A stretch of 64,000 nucleotides of DNA from an uncultured Mediterranea sp. (GTDB taxonomy: Bacteria > Bacteroidota > Bacteroidia > Bacteroidales > Bacteroidaceae). This document shows, piece after piece, positions 8,417-16,643 of the stretch. Within the stretch, counting starts at the first letter, position 1, and each line of letters starts with the position of its first letter. The stretch lies in NCBI RefSeq assembly GCF_902493215.1, contig NZ_CABUOL010000005.1, forward strand, positions 124,001-188,000. Direction: 5' to 3'. The translations under genes and the position numbers were made by a program. Under the pieces are notes generated by a model that saw only the letters and a program-made list of their open reading frames with translations, was not told the origin of the DNA and ran no database searches.

Positions 8417-9508
8417 ATGATGAAACGAAACTTGTCACAACGTCCTTATCTTGTCGAAGTCCTGACCCACATCATTGGTTGGGGTATTGTCTTCGGCTTT
8501 CCGTTCCTCATGATGAGCCGGAGCGGATTCAATATCACGTGGCCTGAATACTTGCGCCACGGCTGCATTGTCCCCCTTTCATTTCTCATCATTTTCTACT
8601 TGAACTACTGCCTTCTCATTCCCTGCTACTTGTTCAAGAGCCATATCAAGACCTATCTCGTACTGAATGCTCTCTGCATCCTTCTCATTGCAACCGGTTC
8701 GCATTTCTGGCAAGAATTCATTTTCGTACATCCTGATTCAATCCGCCCCATAAAACGTCTTGACGGACCTCCCAAATGGATTTTTTTCCTTCGAGACATA
8801 TTCTCCATGGTACTCACTGTGGGGCTCAGTGCTGCCATCCGCATGAGCCGCCGCTGGGCAGCCAACGAGGCCGCACGCCGCGAGGCCGAACAACAGCGCA
8901 CGGAAGCCGAACTCAAGAACTTGCGTAGCCAGCTCAACCCCCACTTCCTGCTCAACACCCTGAACAACATCTATGCTCTCATTGCCTTCGATGCAGACAA
9001 GGCACAACAGGCCGTACAGGAACTGAGCCGCCTGCTTCGCCACGTTCTCTACGACAATCAGCAAAACGTAGTGCCGCTCAACAAAGAAATGGACTTTATC
9101 CGCAACTACATAGCCCTGATGCGCATCCGCCTGGCGTCCAACGTTACAGTGGAGACCCACTTCGACATCAGCCCTGAAAACCGTACCGAAATTGCCCCGC
9201 TCATCTTTATCTCCCTCATCGAAAATGCGTTCAAGCATGGCATTTCGCCCACAGAACCCAGCTACATCCGAATACGTTTCAGCCAAGCAGACAATTGTGT
9301 CAGTTGTGAAATAACCAACAGCTACCATCCCAAATCTCAGGGTGACAAGAGCGGTAGCGGCATCGGTCTGGAACAAGTGCGCCGCCGTCTCGAGCTCTCC
9401 TACCCCCATCGATATACCTGGCACCAGGGAGTGGATGAAACGGGAAAAGAATATTATTCCAAACTTACAATAGAATGCTATCCCACTGAAGAATTAAAAA
9501 ACGAATAA
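8417..9508 (+). CDS. LytS/YehU-type sensor histidine kinase
   Basis: The 363-residue membrane kinase has four predicted membrane segments (about residues 17-33, 48-70, 77-95 and 122-141) and a short coiled coil rich in Arg, Glu and Ala. A PF06580 His-kinase domain with the phospho-acceptor in LRSQLNPHFLLNTLNN (His176) follows, then an HATPase_c domain with IENAFKHG (N box) and GSGIGLEQVRRRL (G box). There is no periplasmic sensor domain, so sensing is probably within the membrane. It partners with the LytTR regulator 4 bp downstream. The -7 box ends only 7 bp before the ATG, so the message may be leaderless; ATG 8420 is the alternative start. Confidence 0.94.
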   Translation: MMKRNLSQRPYLVEVLTHIIGWGIVFGFPFLMMSRSGFNITWPEYLRHGCIVPLSFLIIFYLNYCLLIPCYLFKSHIKTYLVLNALCILLIATGSHFWQEFIFVHPDSIRPIKRLDGPPKWIFFLRDIFSMVLTVGLSAAIRMSRRWAANEAARREAEQQRTEAELKNLRSQLNPHFLLNTLNNIYALIAFDADKAQQAVQELSRLLRHVLYDNQQNVVPLNKEMDFIRNYIALMRIRLASNVTVETHFDISPENRTEIAPLIFISLIENAFKHGISPTEPSYIRIRFSQADNCVSCEITNSYHPKSQGDKSGSGIGLEQVRRRLELSYPHRYTWHQGVDETGKEYYSKLTIECYPTEELKNE

Positions 9509-9512
9509 AGCT

Positions 9513-10214
9513 ATGAAACTGAAATGTGCTATTGTAGACGACGAACCACTTGCTCTCGGCCTGCTCGAGAGCTATGTGGAAAAAACGCCCTTCCTCGAAC
9601 TGACAGGAAAATACTCCAGTGCGGTACAGGCAATGAAAGAACTGCCTGAAAAGCAAACCGACCTGCTCTTCCTCGACATCCAAATGCCGGAGCTCAACGG
9701 ACTTGAGTTCTCCAAAATGGTAGATTCGCACACTCGTATCATCTTCACTACCGCTTTCGAGCAGTATGCGATAGACGGATACAAAGTCAACGCCCTTGAC
9801 TATCTGCTCAAACCCATTTCCTACACCGACTTCCTACAGGCTGCCAACAAGGCTGTCCACTGGTTCGAACTCCTCAACCAGCCCCACGAAGAAATCACTT
9901 CCATTTTTGTCAAAAGCGACTATAAACTGGTACAGATAGAACTGGACAATATCCTCTACGTGGAAGGCCTGAAAGACTACGTCAAGATATACGAGGAAGG
10001 CAGCCAGCGTCCCATACTCTCACTCATGAGCATGAAAGCTATGGAAGAGTTGTTGCCTGCATCCCGATTTATGCGCGTTCACCGTTCGTATATCGTACAA
10101 AAAAGCAAGATACGCATCATCGACCGCGGACGCATCATTTTTGGGAAAACCAGCATCCCTGTCAGCGAAAGTTACAAGGCCGCATTTCAGGAATATCTTG
10201 ACCGAAGGAGTTGA
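9513..10214 (+). CDS. LytTR-family response regulator
   Basis: The 233-residue protein has a receiver domain with the acidic pair DD (residues 9-10), phospho-acceptor Asp55 (LLFLDIQMPE) and the conserved Lys in YLLKPI near residue 105. A LytTR DNA-binding domain covers about residues 130-230 (FMRVHRSYIVQKSKI). It receives phosphate from the adjacent kinase and binds paired direct repeats. Likely targets are the upstream exporter or its own promoter, on grounds of adjacency only. The gene is followed by a candidate independent small RNA. Confidence 0.95.
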   Translation: MKLKCAIVDDEPLALGLLESYVEKTPFLELTGKYSSAVQAMKELPEKQTDLLFLDIQMPELNGLEFSKMVDSHTRIIFTTAFEQYAIDGYKVNALDYLLKPISYTDFLQAANKAVHWFELLNQPHEEITSIFVKSDYKLVQIELDNILYVEGLKDYVKIYEEGSQRPILSLMSMKAMEELLPASRFMRVHRSYIVQKSKIRIIDRGRIIFGKTSIPVSESYKAAFQEYLDRRS

Positions 10215-10247
10215 ATCGTCCACTATATCAACTTTTTAGGCTATACA

Positions 10248-10279
10248 TTTGGATGTTCTACAAAAACATCGTATCTTTG
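10248..10279 (+). promoter_or_regulatory. promoter of candidate small RNA
   Basis: TTTG (10248-10251), a 20-bp spacer and TATCTTTG (10272-10279) make a near-ideal Bacteroides promoter. No protein gene lies downstream on this strand, because the next genes run the other way. Confidence 0.7.
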
Positions 10280-10285
10280 ATGCCG

Positions 10286-10394
10286 AATAAATAACGGAGT
10301 TGTGAAACTCTTCAATAGAATAGTTTAGTTAAGTCTAGTTTAGTTTTTGTTGGGCACTTCCACGTTAAGCGAACGCAGGGGGTGCCCATTTTTA
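10286..10394 (+). ncRNA. candidate orphan small RNA, about 110 nt
   Basis: A near-consensus promoter (10248-10279) is followed by about 70 nt of unpaired AU-rich sequence with repeated TTTAGT/TCTAGT blocks (about 10322-10345). The candidate ends in a GC-rich hairpin, TGGGCAC (10351-10357) with GTGCCCA (10382-10388), and a U-rich tail. A nine-codon frame (GTG at 10302 after GGAG, ending TAG) could make a tiny peptide but is unproven. The 3' limit is set by the T-run. No match to a named RNA family is recognised. It lies in the 295-bp gap between two convergent operons. Confidence 0.5.
10351..10394 (+). terminator. intrinsic terminator
   Basis: TGGGCAC and GTGCCCA arms (10351-10357 and 10382-10388) enclose a 24-base loop that can itself pair partly. 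The tail TTTTTATT follows. It ends the candidate small RNA and may also stop readthrough from the LytTR gene. Confidence 0.65.
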
Positions 10395-10445
10395 TTCAAT
10401 CCACATTGCCATAAATTGCTCCCCTATAGAAAGGTCTATAAAAAG

Positions 10446-10488
10446 AAAGCGGATAGCAATTTCCGCAAAGGATATCGCCATCCGCTTT
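10446..10488 (-). terminator. terminator of the nqr operon
   Basis: AAAGCGGAT (10446-10454) and ATCCGCTTT (10480-10488) form a perfect 9-bp stem. Read on the minus strand it is followed by CTTTTTAT. It lies 22 bp beyond the nqrF stop. Confidence 0.8.
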
Positions 10489-10509
10489 TAAGGGAGACCT
10501 AAGAACTAA

Positions 10510-11778
10510 TTATCCACCGAAGTTGTCATACATAATGCTGGACGACTCAACACCCAGGCTATCAAGCATATTAACAACAGCCTTAGACATCGGTCCAGGA
10601 CCACACATGTAGTATTCAATATCTTCAGGAGCTTCATGATCCTTCAGATAAGTATCGTACATTACTGTATGAACAAAGCCCGGAGTATACTTCACACCCG
10701 CTGCATCGGCTGCCGGATCAGGACGGTCCAAAGCCAAATGGAAATGGAAGTTGGGGAATTCTTTCTCCAATCCGAGGAAGTCATCCAAATAGAATACTTC
10801 ATTCAATGCACGGGCACCATAGAAATAGTGCATTTCACGATCACGAGTATTCAACGTCTTGGTCATATGCATAATCTGCGCACGAAGCGGAGCCATACCG
10901 GCACCACCACCTACCCAAATCATTTCTTTCTTAGAGTCGAAGTGAGGATGGAAGTCACCATAAGGACCGCTCATCGTCACCTTATCACCCGGCTTCAGCG
11001 TGAAGATATAAGAAGAGGCTATACCAGGATTTACATCCATGAAACCGCTACGATCGGGCTTGAACGGAGGAGTAGCAATACGAACTGTCAGCATAAATAC
11101 GTCACCCTCAGCCGGATAGTTGGCCATGGAGTAAGCACGGACAGTAGGTTCTGGATTGACGCACTTCAACGGGAAAAGGCCAAACTTCTGCCAAGCAGGC
11201 AAATACTCATCACCGATAAGACTCTTATCAATGTCCTTGTCATAATCCATTGTAAAAGCAGGAATCTTAATCTGTGCGTAAGAACCCGGCAGGAAGTCCA
11301 TATGGGCACCGGCAGGAAGCTGTACTTTGAACTCCTTGATGAAGGTAGCCACATTCTTGTTGGAGATAACGGTACATTCATATTCCTTCACACCCAATAC
11401 ACTTTCGGGCACCTTGATAGACATATCTCCTTTCACCTTCACCTGGCAGCCCAAACGCCAATGATCTTTCTGCTGCTTGCGGCTGAAGTGGGGAATCTCA
11501 GAAGGCAGAATTTCACCACCACCTTCTACTACCTGACATTTGCACTGACCGCAAGAACCTTTACCACCGCAAGCGGAAGAAAGATAAACGCCGTTAACGG
11601 CCAGCGTATTCAGCAACGTACTACCCGATGCTACATCCAGCACCTTGTCGCCATTCATTGTAAGCTTAACATTACCTGAAGGAACCAAAAATTTCTTGGC
11701 TACCAACAGAATCACCACAAGCAGAAGAACCACTACGAGGAATACTCCAATGCTTGCCAATATCATATTCATATCCAT
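10510..11778 (-). CDS. nqrF: Na+-translocating NADH:quinone reductase subunit F
   Basis: The 422-residue subunit is the NADH entry point of Na+-NQR. It has one N-terminal membrane anchor (about residues 7-28). A plant-type 2Fe-2S ferredoxin domain follows with ligands Cys70, Cys76, Cys79 and Cys111 (ACGGKGSCGQCKC and LGCQ). A ferredoxin-NADP reductase module binds FAD (RAYSMANYP) and NADH (GGGAGMAPLRAQI, YMCGPGPM). It transfers electrons to the 2Fe-2S centre and on to the membrane subunits. It is the last gene of the operon, followed by a terminator. Confidence 0.98.
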   Translation of the reverse strand: MDMNMILASIGVFLVVVLLLVVILLVAKKFLVPSGNVKLTMNGDKVLDVASGSTLLNTLAVNGVYLSSACGGKGSCGQCKCQVVEGGGEILPSEIPHFSRKQQKDHWRLGCQVKVKGDMSIKVPESVLGVKEYECTVISNKNVATFIKEFKVQLPAGAHMDFLPGSYAQIKIPAFTMDYDKDIDKSLIGDEYLPAWQKFGLFPLKCVNPEPTVRAYSMANYPAEGDVFMLTVRIATPPFKPDRSGFMDVNPGIASSYIFTLKPGDKVTMSGPYGDFHPHFDSKKEMIWVGGGAGMAPLRAQIMHMTKTLNTRDREMHYFYGARALNEVFYLDDFLGLEKEFPNFHFHLALDRPDPAADAAGVKYTPGFVHTVMYDTYLKDHEAPEDIEYYMCGPGPMSKAVVNMLDSLGVESSSIMYDNFGG

Positions 11779-11797
11779 TGTCTTATTCCTTTCTTTA

Positions 11798-12430
11798 TTA
11801 GATGTTCAAACCTGAGAAACACATAAATGCAATAGCCATCAGACCTACCGTGATGAATGTAATACCCAAACCTTTGAGAGGAGCAGGTACATCAGAATAA
11901 GCCATTTTCTCGCGGATAGCAGCCAGGCCGACAATTGCCAGCATCCAACCAATACCGGAACCTAAAGCGTATGAAATAGCATCGCCCACTCCACCAATAT
12001 ACTTCGGATCACTCATGCCAAGATTAATGCGCTGCTGCATGAAAAGTGAAGCACCCATGATGGCGCAGTTCACGGCAATCAGCGGCAAGAATATACCCAA
12101 AGAAGCATAAAGCGAAGGGCTGAAACGTTCTACAATCATTTCTACCAACTGAACGATGGCAGCAATGACGGCAATGAAAAGAATAAAGCTAAGGAAACTG
12201 AGGTCTACACCTTCAATGATAGCATTCGGACCCAGTACCTTGGTCTGCAACAAATAGTTGACCGGAAGGGTAACCACCAACACAAAAGTTACGGCGATAC
12301 CCAAGCCAACGGAAGTCTTCACAGTCTTCGAAACGGCCAGATAAGAACACATGCCGAGGAAGAAAGCGAATATCATGTTATCCACAAAAATGGAGCGGAC
12401 TAACAAAGTAAAAAAATGTTCCATAATCAT
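11798..12430 (-). CDS. nqrE: Na+-NQR subunit E
   Basis: The 210-residue integral membrane subunit has six membrane segments and is homologous to NqrD and to RnfA. NqrD and NqrE pack as inverted-topology partners that help hold an intramembrane iron centre and the sodium path. The first segment (NMIFAFFLGMCSYLAVSKTVKTS) contains the conserved Cys. The gap to nqrF is 19 bp. The gap from nqrD is 81 bp and holds an AT-rich repeat. Confidence 0.96.
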   Translation of the reverse strand: MIMEHFFTLLVRSIFVDNMIFAFFLGMCSYLAVSKTVKTSVGLGIAVTFVLVVTLPVNYLLQTKVLGPNAIIEGVDLSFLSFILFIAVIAAIVQLVEMIVERFSPSLYASLGIFLPLIAVNCAIMGASLFMQQRINLGMSDPKYIGGVGDAISYALGSGIGWMLAIVGLAAIREKMAYSDVPAPLKGLGITFITVGLMAIAFMCFSGLNI

Positions 12431-12433
12431 TAT

Positions 12434-12508
12434 TTAATTGATAATTGATAATTGACAATTGATAATTTCATTATCATTATCTCCTATCCATTATCCATTC
12501 TCCATTAA
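12434..12508. repeat. AT-rich short repeats between nqrD and nqrE
   Basis: Several copies of AATTGATAATTG-like heptamers (TTGATAA, TTGACAA) are followed by CTATCCATTATCCATT-type repeats. No -7 box is recognised on the minus strand here, so nqrE and nqrF probably share the upstream transcript. Low-complexity spacers of this style are familiar in Bacteroides. Confidence 0.5.
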
Positions 12509-12511
12509 TAC

Positions 12512-13147
12512 TTATTTATCTTGTAACTCTTTGTGACGGGCACGTTGATACCAAATGATACAAGCCACGATGATCAACGCCATAGGAGGCATCAACATCA
12601 GACCGTTGTTCTGATATCCCAACTGTTTCAGAGGTTCGTAGTTGAGAATATTGAAACCCAATAACGTACCTGAACCCAACAACTCACGGAAGAAAGCCAC
12701 GATAATCAAAATCTTGGCATAACCCAAACCATTGCCTACACCGTCAAGGAAAGACTCCCACGGACCAGCCTGCATGGCAAAAGCTTCCAGACGTCCCATC
12801 AGGATACAGTTCGTAATAATCAAACCTACGTATACCGAAAGCTGTACACTTACATCATAGGCAAACGCTTTCAGAATTTCACTCACAACGGTTACCAGCG
12901 CAGCTACAACAACCAACTGTACGATGATACGGATACGGTTGGGGATGGTCTTACGCAACAATGAAATTACTACATTGGAGAATGCCGTAATAACCGTCAC
13001 GGAAAGTCCCATCACAATGGCCGGTTCCAACTTGGCCGTAACGGCCAATGCCGAACAGATACCCAACACCTGTACGGTAACAGGGTTGTTCATTCCCAAT
13101 GGAGTAGAGAATATTTCTTTATTCTGCTTTGAAAATAACTGTCCCAT
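12512..13147 (-). CDS. nqrD: Na+-NQR subunit D
   Basis: The 211-residue membrane subunit (six segments) is paralogous to NqrE. GICSALAVTAKLEPAIVMGLSV holds the conserved Cys of the membrane iron site region, and GNGLGYAKILIIVAFFRELLGSG is typical of NqrD/RnfE. It follows nqrC by 6 bp. The C-terminal tail is basic. Confidence 0.96.
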   Translation of the reverse strand: MGQLFSKQNKEIFSTPLGMNNPVTVQVLGICSALAVTAKLEPAIVMGLSVTVITAFSNVVISLLRKTIPNRIRIIVQLVVVAALVTVVSEILKAFAYDVSVQLSVYVGLIITNCILMGRLEAFAMQAGPWESFLDGVGNGLGYAKILIIVAFFRELLGSGTLLGFNILNYEPLKQLGYQNNGLMLMPPMALIIVACIIWYQRARHKELQDK

Positions 13148-13153
13148 ATTCTT

Positions 13154-13858
13154 TTATTCCTCCACATTATTGGTTAAAAAACTCTTGTAATTACCCAAAC
13201 AACCCTTGATCATGGCGTCTACAGCCAGAGAAGTGATTGTACCACCAGAAATACCATCAACCTGATAGTCGGCATTCTCAATCTTACCATTCTTCACTAC
13301 CCCAAGAGCAATTTCGCCATTTTCCAAAGTTTTCTTGTTCAAGAATTCACTTTGGAAGTGATCAGTAGCAATTTCAGCACCCAGGCCCGGAGTTTCGCTG
13401 GCGTGCGAAAAATAAGTACCATATACGGTATTCTTATCCTCGTTCAGGGCAATATATCCCCAAATAGCTCCCCAAAGACCGGTCCCATAAACAGGGAATA
13501 CATACTTTTTGGCACCGTCCACCTCACAAACAAACACGTGCAGACGATTGTTTTCCTTCACTTCCTTTTCATAACCGGTAGCAAATGCACCCGTATTTTC
13601 AGTCAGTGTACCGTCAGCGTTCATCAGCATGTCGGCCTTTACATATTTATTATATTCTGCATCGGCATCTTCTACGTTACGGACATTAAGGGCAGCCAAT
13701 ATCTGCTTTTTCGTGTCCAACTCTACGTTCTTGTTCTGCGTCTCCTTCAAGGAAGAACTGACAAATGCCAGCAAGAATGCCACGATAACAACCATTACCG
13801 AAGCATAAATGATAGTATAACTGTTACTATTAGTATTCATTTTCATTCGGTATTTCAA
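13154..13858 (-). CDS. nqrC: Na+-NQR subunit C
   Basis: The 234-residue subunit has one N-terminal membrane anchor (about residues 13-33) and a periplasmic FMN-binding domain. The covalent flavin site is DGISGGTITS, a variant of SGAT, with Thr207 the expected phosphoester residue. FMN is attached by an ApbE-type transferase that is not encoded in this window. Its start codon overlaps the nqrB stop by 4 bp. Confidence 0.96.
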   Translation of the reverse strand: MKYRMKMNTNSNSYTIIYASVMVVIVAFLLAFVSSSLKETQNKNVELDTKKQILAALNVRNVEDADAEYNKYVKADMLMNADGTLTENTGAFATGYEKEVKENNRLHVFVCEVDGAKKYVFPVYGTGLWGAIWGYIALNEDKNTVYGTYFSHASETPGLGAEIATDHFQSEFLNKKTLENGEIALGVVKNGKIENADYQVDGISGGTITSLAVDAMIKGCLGNYKSFLTNNVEE

Positions 13859-15039
13859 TTGTTAGACTTGATTGCACGTTTTTCGCGACGGCTGATATTG
13901 CTCTGTACAACACAATAGTCGATAAGCGGAGCAAAAATATTCATCAGCAAGATGGCAAGCATCATACCTTCAGGATAACCAGGATTGAGAACACGGATAA
14001 TGATAGCCATTACACCAATCAGGAAACCAAAGATATATTTACCAGTTTCTGTACGGGCCGAAGTAACAGGGTCGGTAGCCATAAACACGGCGCCGAAACA
14101 GAAGCCACCAAGCACGAGATGTTCATACCAAGGCATTTTGGCCATTGCTGTATCAGGACCGAACTCATTGAATACCCATGCCATGAAAGCACCGCCTACA
14201 AATACAGAAAACATTGTTTTCCAGCTGGCAATACCTGTCCATAACAATATTACAGCACCGATACCGATGGCTATGACACTTGTTTCACCAATTGAACCAG
14301 GAATAAGTCCGGTTACCATATCCCAAGAGAAAGGCATATAACCATCAGCTGTAGGAGCAACAGAAGCTACGCCCAATGCAGTAGCACCCGAGAAACCATC
14401 TACAAACTTGTCGCCACCCAAACCGAAAATACTGTCACCGGATACCCAAACAGAATCACCAGACATTTTGGTAGGATATGCAAAGAACAAGAAAGCACGT
14501 GTGATAAGAGCCACGTTGAATACGTTCATACCCGTACCACCAAATACTTCTTTGGCAAAAATTACAGAGAATGCAGTGGCAACGGCCAACATCCACAACG
14601 GACAGTCAACCGGCACAATCATCGGAATAAGAATACCCGAAACCAGGAAGCCCTCCTGAATCTCTTCATTCTTCCACTGGGCTACGACAAACTCAATGCC
14701 CAGACCTACTACATATGATACTATGATTTTAGGCAACACTGCCAAAAAACCATAAGCAAACATTTCGATGAAACTACCAGTAACGCCAGTAGCATGGAAA
14801 TGTTGATAACCCACATTATACATACCGAACAACAATGCCGGTATCAGCGCAATGACAACCATCGACATAATGCGTTTGCTGTCAATGGCATCATGAATAT
14901 GCGTTCCCGATTTCGAAGTGGTGTTAGGCACGAACAAGAATGTTTCAAAGCCATCGAACACCGAACGAAACGCGTGGAATTTACCGCCCTCTTCAAAGTT
15001 CGGCTTTATCTTGTCGAGATAATTTCTTAACGCTTTCAT
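13855..15039 (-). CDS. nqrB: Na+-NQR subunit B
   Basis: The 394-residue multi-segment membrane subunit holds covalent FMN on Thr220 in VDGFSGATAL, as well as riboflavin and the quinone site. It is the main sodium-conducting subunit. The N-terminal cytosolic helix precedes about ten membrane segments. It overlaps nqrC by 4 bp (ATGA), which suggests translational coupling, and follows nqrA by about 40 bp. Confidence 0.97.
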   Translation of the reverse strand: MKALRNYLDKIKPNFEEGGKFHAFRSVFDGFETFLFVPNTTSKSGTHIHDAIDSKRIMSMVVIALIPALLFGMYNVGYQHFHATGVTGSFIEMFAYGFLAVLPKIIVSYVVGLGIEFVVAQWKNEEIQEGFLVSGILIPMIVPVDCPLWMLAVATAFSVIFAKEVFGGTGMNVFNVALITRAFLFFAYPTKMSGDSVWVSGDSIFGLGGDKFVDGFSGATALGVASVAPTADGYMPFSWDMVTGLIPGSIGETSVIAIGIGAVILLWTGIASWKTMFSVFVGGAFMAWVFNEFGPDTAMAKMPWYEHLVLGGFCFGAVFMATDPVTSARTETGKYIFGFLIGVMAIIIRVLNPGYPEGMMLAILLMNIFAPLIDYCVVQSNISRREKRAIKSNN

Positions 15040-15079
15040 CTAATTAATTTATCAATTTAGCAATTTACAACTTTCTTAA

Positions 15080-16429
15080 TTATGCCATTTCAGCACGAAG
15101 CATATCAAGTCCTGCACGTACGATACGCTGAACTTCTACCTTTGAGGAACAAACAAATTCGCACAAGGCAAAGTCTTCGGGAGCCACTTCATAGATACCC
15201 AACGCTTCCATACGGTCAATGTCACCGGCAATAATTGCCTTCACCAGATATTCCGGATAAATATCCATCGGGAAAACACGATCATATTCATTGGACATAA
15301 TCATGTGGCGTTCACCACCCTTGATGCGGGCATCGAATACATACTCCTTCTTACCCATCAACCAGCTGAAATAAGAGTGACTCACACTGAACTGATTGAA
15401 ACGCGGCATAATCCATCCCAACATCTCATGATTTTCGCTTCCTTCAGGAATAACAGTCAGTTGGTTATGGAAAGCTCCCAAAAATCCATTGGGAGATACT
15501 TGTTTGCCAGTCAACACATTTCCACTGATATAACGCAACGTCTTGTCGGTCGTCACATTACCTTGGAACACATGGGTCAGCAAGGCACCCACTTTCAGTT
15601 TGCAATAAGCCGGTTTCTTGAATTCACTACCTGTAACAGCCACCGTACGAGTCAAATCCACCCGTCCCGTATTCATCAGACGGCCAATGAACAGCACAGC
15701 CTCGGCAGCAAGTGTCCATACCGTTTCACCCTTGGAAATGGGGGCAATGTGATTAATCTGTACACCCACATTACCAGCCGGATGCGGGCCATCGAAAGCT
15801 GTTATGGTCACATTCTTGGCTTGTGTCAAAGCAGCAGCCTTCTGTTTCACACTGATGTTGAGATAAGTTTTGGCCAATTTAGCCAACGCATCGAGACCTG
15901 TCTGGAAATTGGCCTCCTCCCCTTTCAGGGCGAATTCAAAATCAGGTGCCAACGGGTTGCTGTCAAAAGCAGATACAAAAATTGCTTTCGGCTCCACCGT
16001 AGGATCTGCGACAACATCGTAGGGACGCTGGCGGATGAAAGCAAACATACCGGCATTGAGCAACGCCTCCTTGATTTGCTGGGCGTTCATCTTGGACGGA
16101 TCCATTTTGCCGAATTCTTCATAATCCTGCTCGGTGGCAGCCTCAACGACAATGTTCATCACCTTTCGGCGTGCACCTCGTTCAACGCTTGTCACTACAC
16201 CACTCACGGGTGACACAATTTTCAGTTCAGGATGGTTCTTGTCGATAAACAAGGGTCCTCCGGCCATTACATATTCCTGTTCTTTGACTACCACTTTGGG
16301 AGTTATTCCTGTAAAATCATCGGGAACAAGCGAATAAAATCCCGGCTCTTTCACAGAAAAGAACTCTTCCGCAGCTTTGCCTTTCAGGTTAATGTCAAGG
16401 CCTTTGCGTAATTTAATTACATTTGCCAT
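15080..16429 (-). CDS. nqrA: Na+-NQR subunit A
   Basis: The 449-residue cytosolic subunit lacks membrane segments and has the conserved MANVIKLRKGLDINLKGKA start. The frame stays open upstream to 16552, but family length and the -7 box at 16466-16473 place the start at ATG 16427-16429. NqrA caps the complex on the cytosolic side near NqrB. It is the first gene of the six-gene operon. Confidence 0.96.
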   Translation of the reverse strand: MANVIKLRKGLDINLKGKAAEEFFSVKEPGFYSLVPDDFTGITPKVVVKEQEYVMAGGPLFIDKNHPELKIVSPVSGVVTSVERGARRKVMNIVVEAATEQDYEEFGKMDPSKMNAQQIKEALLNAGMFAFIRQRPYDVVADPTVEPKAIFVSAFDSNPLAPDFEFALKGEEANFQTGLDALAKLAKTYLNISVKQKAAALTQAKNVTITAFDGPHPAGNVGVQINHIAPISKGETVWTLAAEAVLFIGRLMNTGRVDLTRTVAVTGSEFKKPAYCKLKVGALLTHVFQGNVTTDKTLRYISGNVLTGKQVSPNGFLGAFHNQLTVIPEGSENHEMLGWIMPRFNQFSVSHSYFSWLMGKKEYVFDARIKGGERHMIMSNEYDRVFPMDIYPEYLVKAIIAGDIDRMEALGIYEVAPEDFALCEFVCSSKVEVQRIVRAGLDMLRAEMA

Positions 16430-16465
16430 GTGTTGATTTAAAATAATGGTTTCATTAATTTGCCG

Positions 16466-16473
16466 CAAAATTA
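16466..16473 (-). promoter_or_regulatory. -7 box of the nqr operon
   Basis: On the minus strand TAATTTTG matches TAnnTTTG. The start point would be near 16459, about 30 nt before nqrA. No clear TTTG is found at the -33 position. Confidence 0.5.
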
Positions 16474-16594
16474 GTAAAAAAGAATGTGATAACGGAGGAA
16501 AAACAAGAGGAAATACGGAGAATTTTCCGTAATAGGCTCCGTTAACGGACACAATCTCCTTCTATAGCTTCCAAAACGGCTTTACAAACACTAA

Positions 16595-16622
16595 AAAAGG
16601 AGGCTCATATAAACCTCCTTTT
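16595..16622 (-). terminator. terminator of the C1 peptidase gene
   Basis: AAAAGGAGG (16595-16603) and CCTCCTTTT (16614-16622) form a hairpin. On the minus strand it is followed by a run of T residues. It lies 22 bp past the peptidase stop. Confidence 0.8.
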
Positions 16623-16643
16623 ACTCTCTCTTCATTTTATAAA

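Noticed and set aside
10302..10331. Small RNA as a transcription attenuator
   Set aside because: No gene follows on the same strand, so an attenuator would have nothing to control.
15080..16552. nqrA start at 16552
   Set aside because: The extra 41 residues are unlike the family and precede the conserved MANVIKLRKG; the -7 box lies inside the extension.
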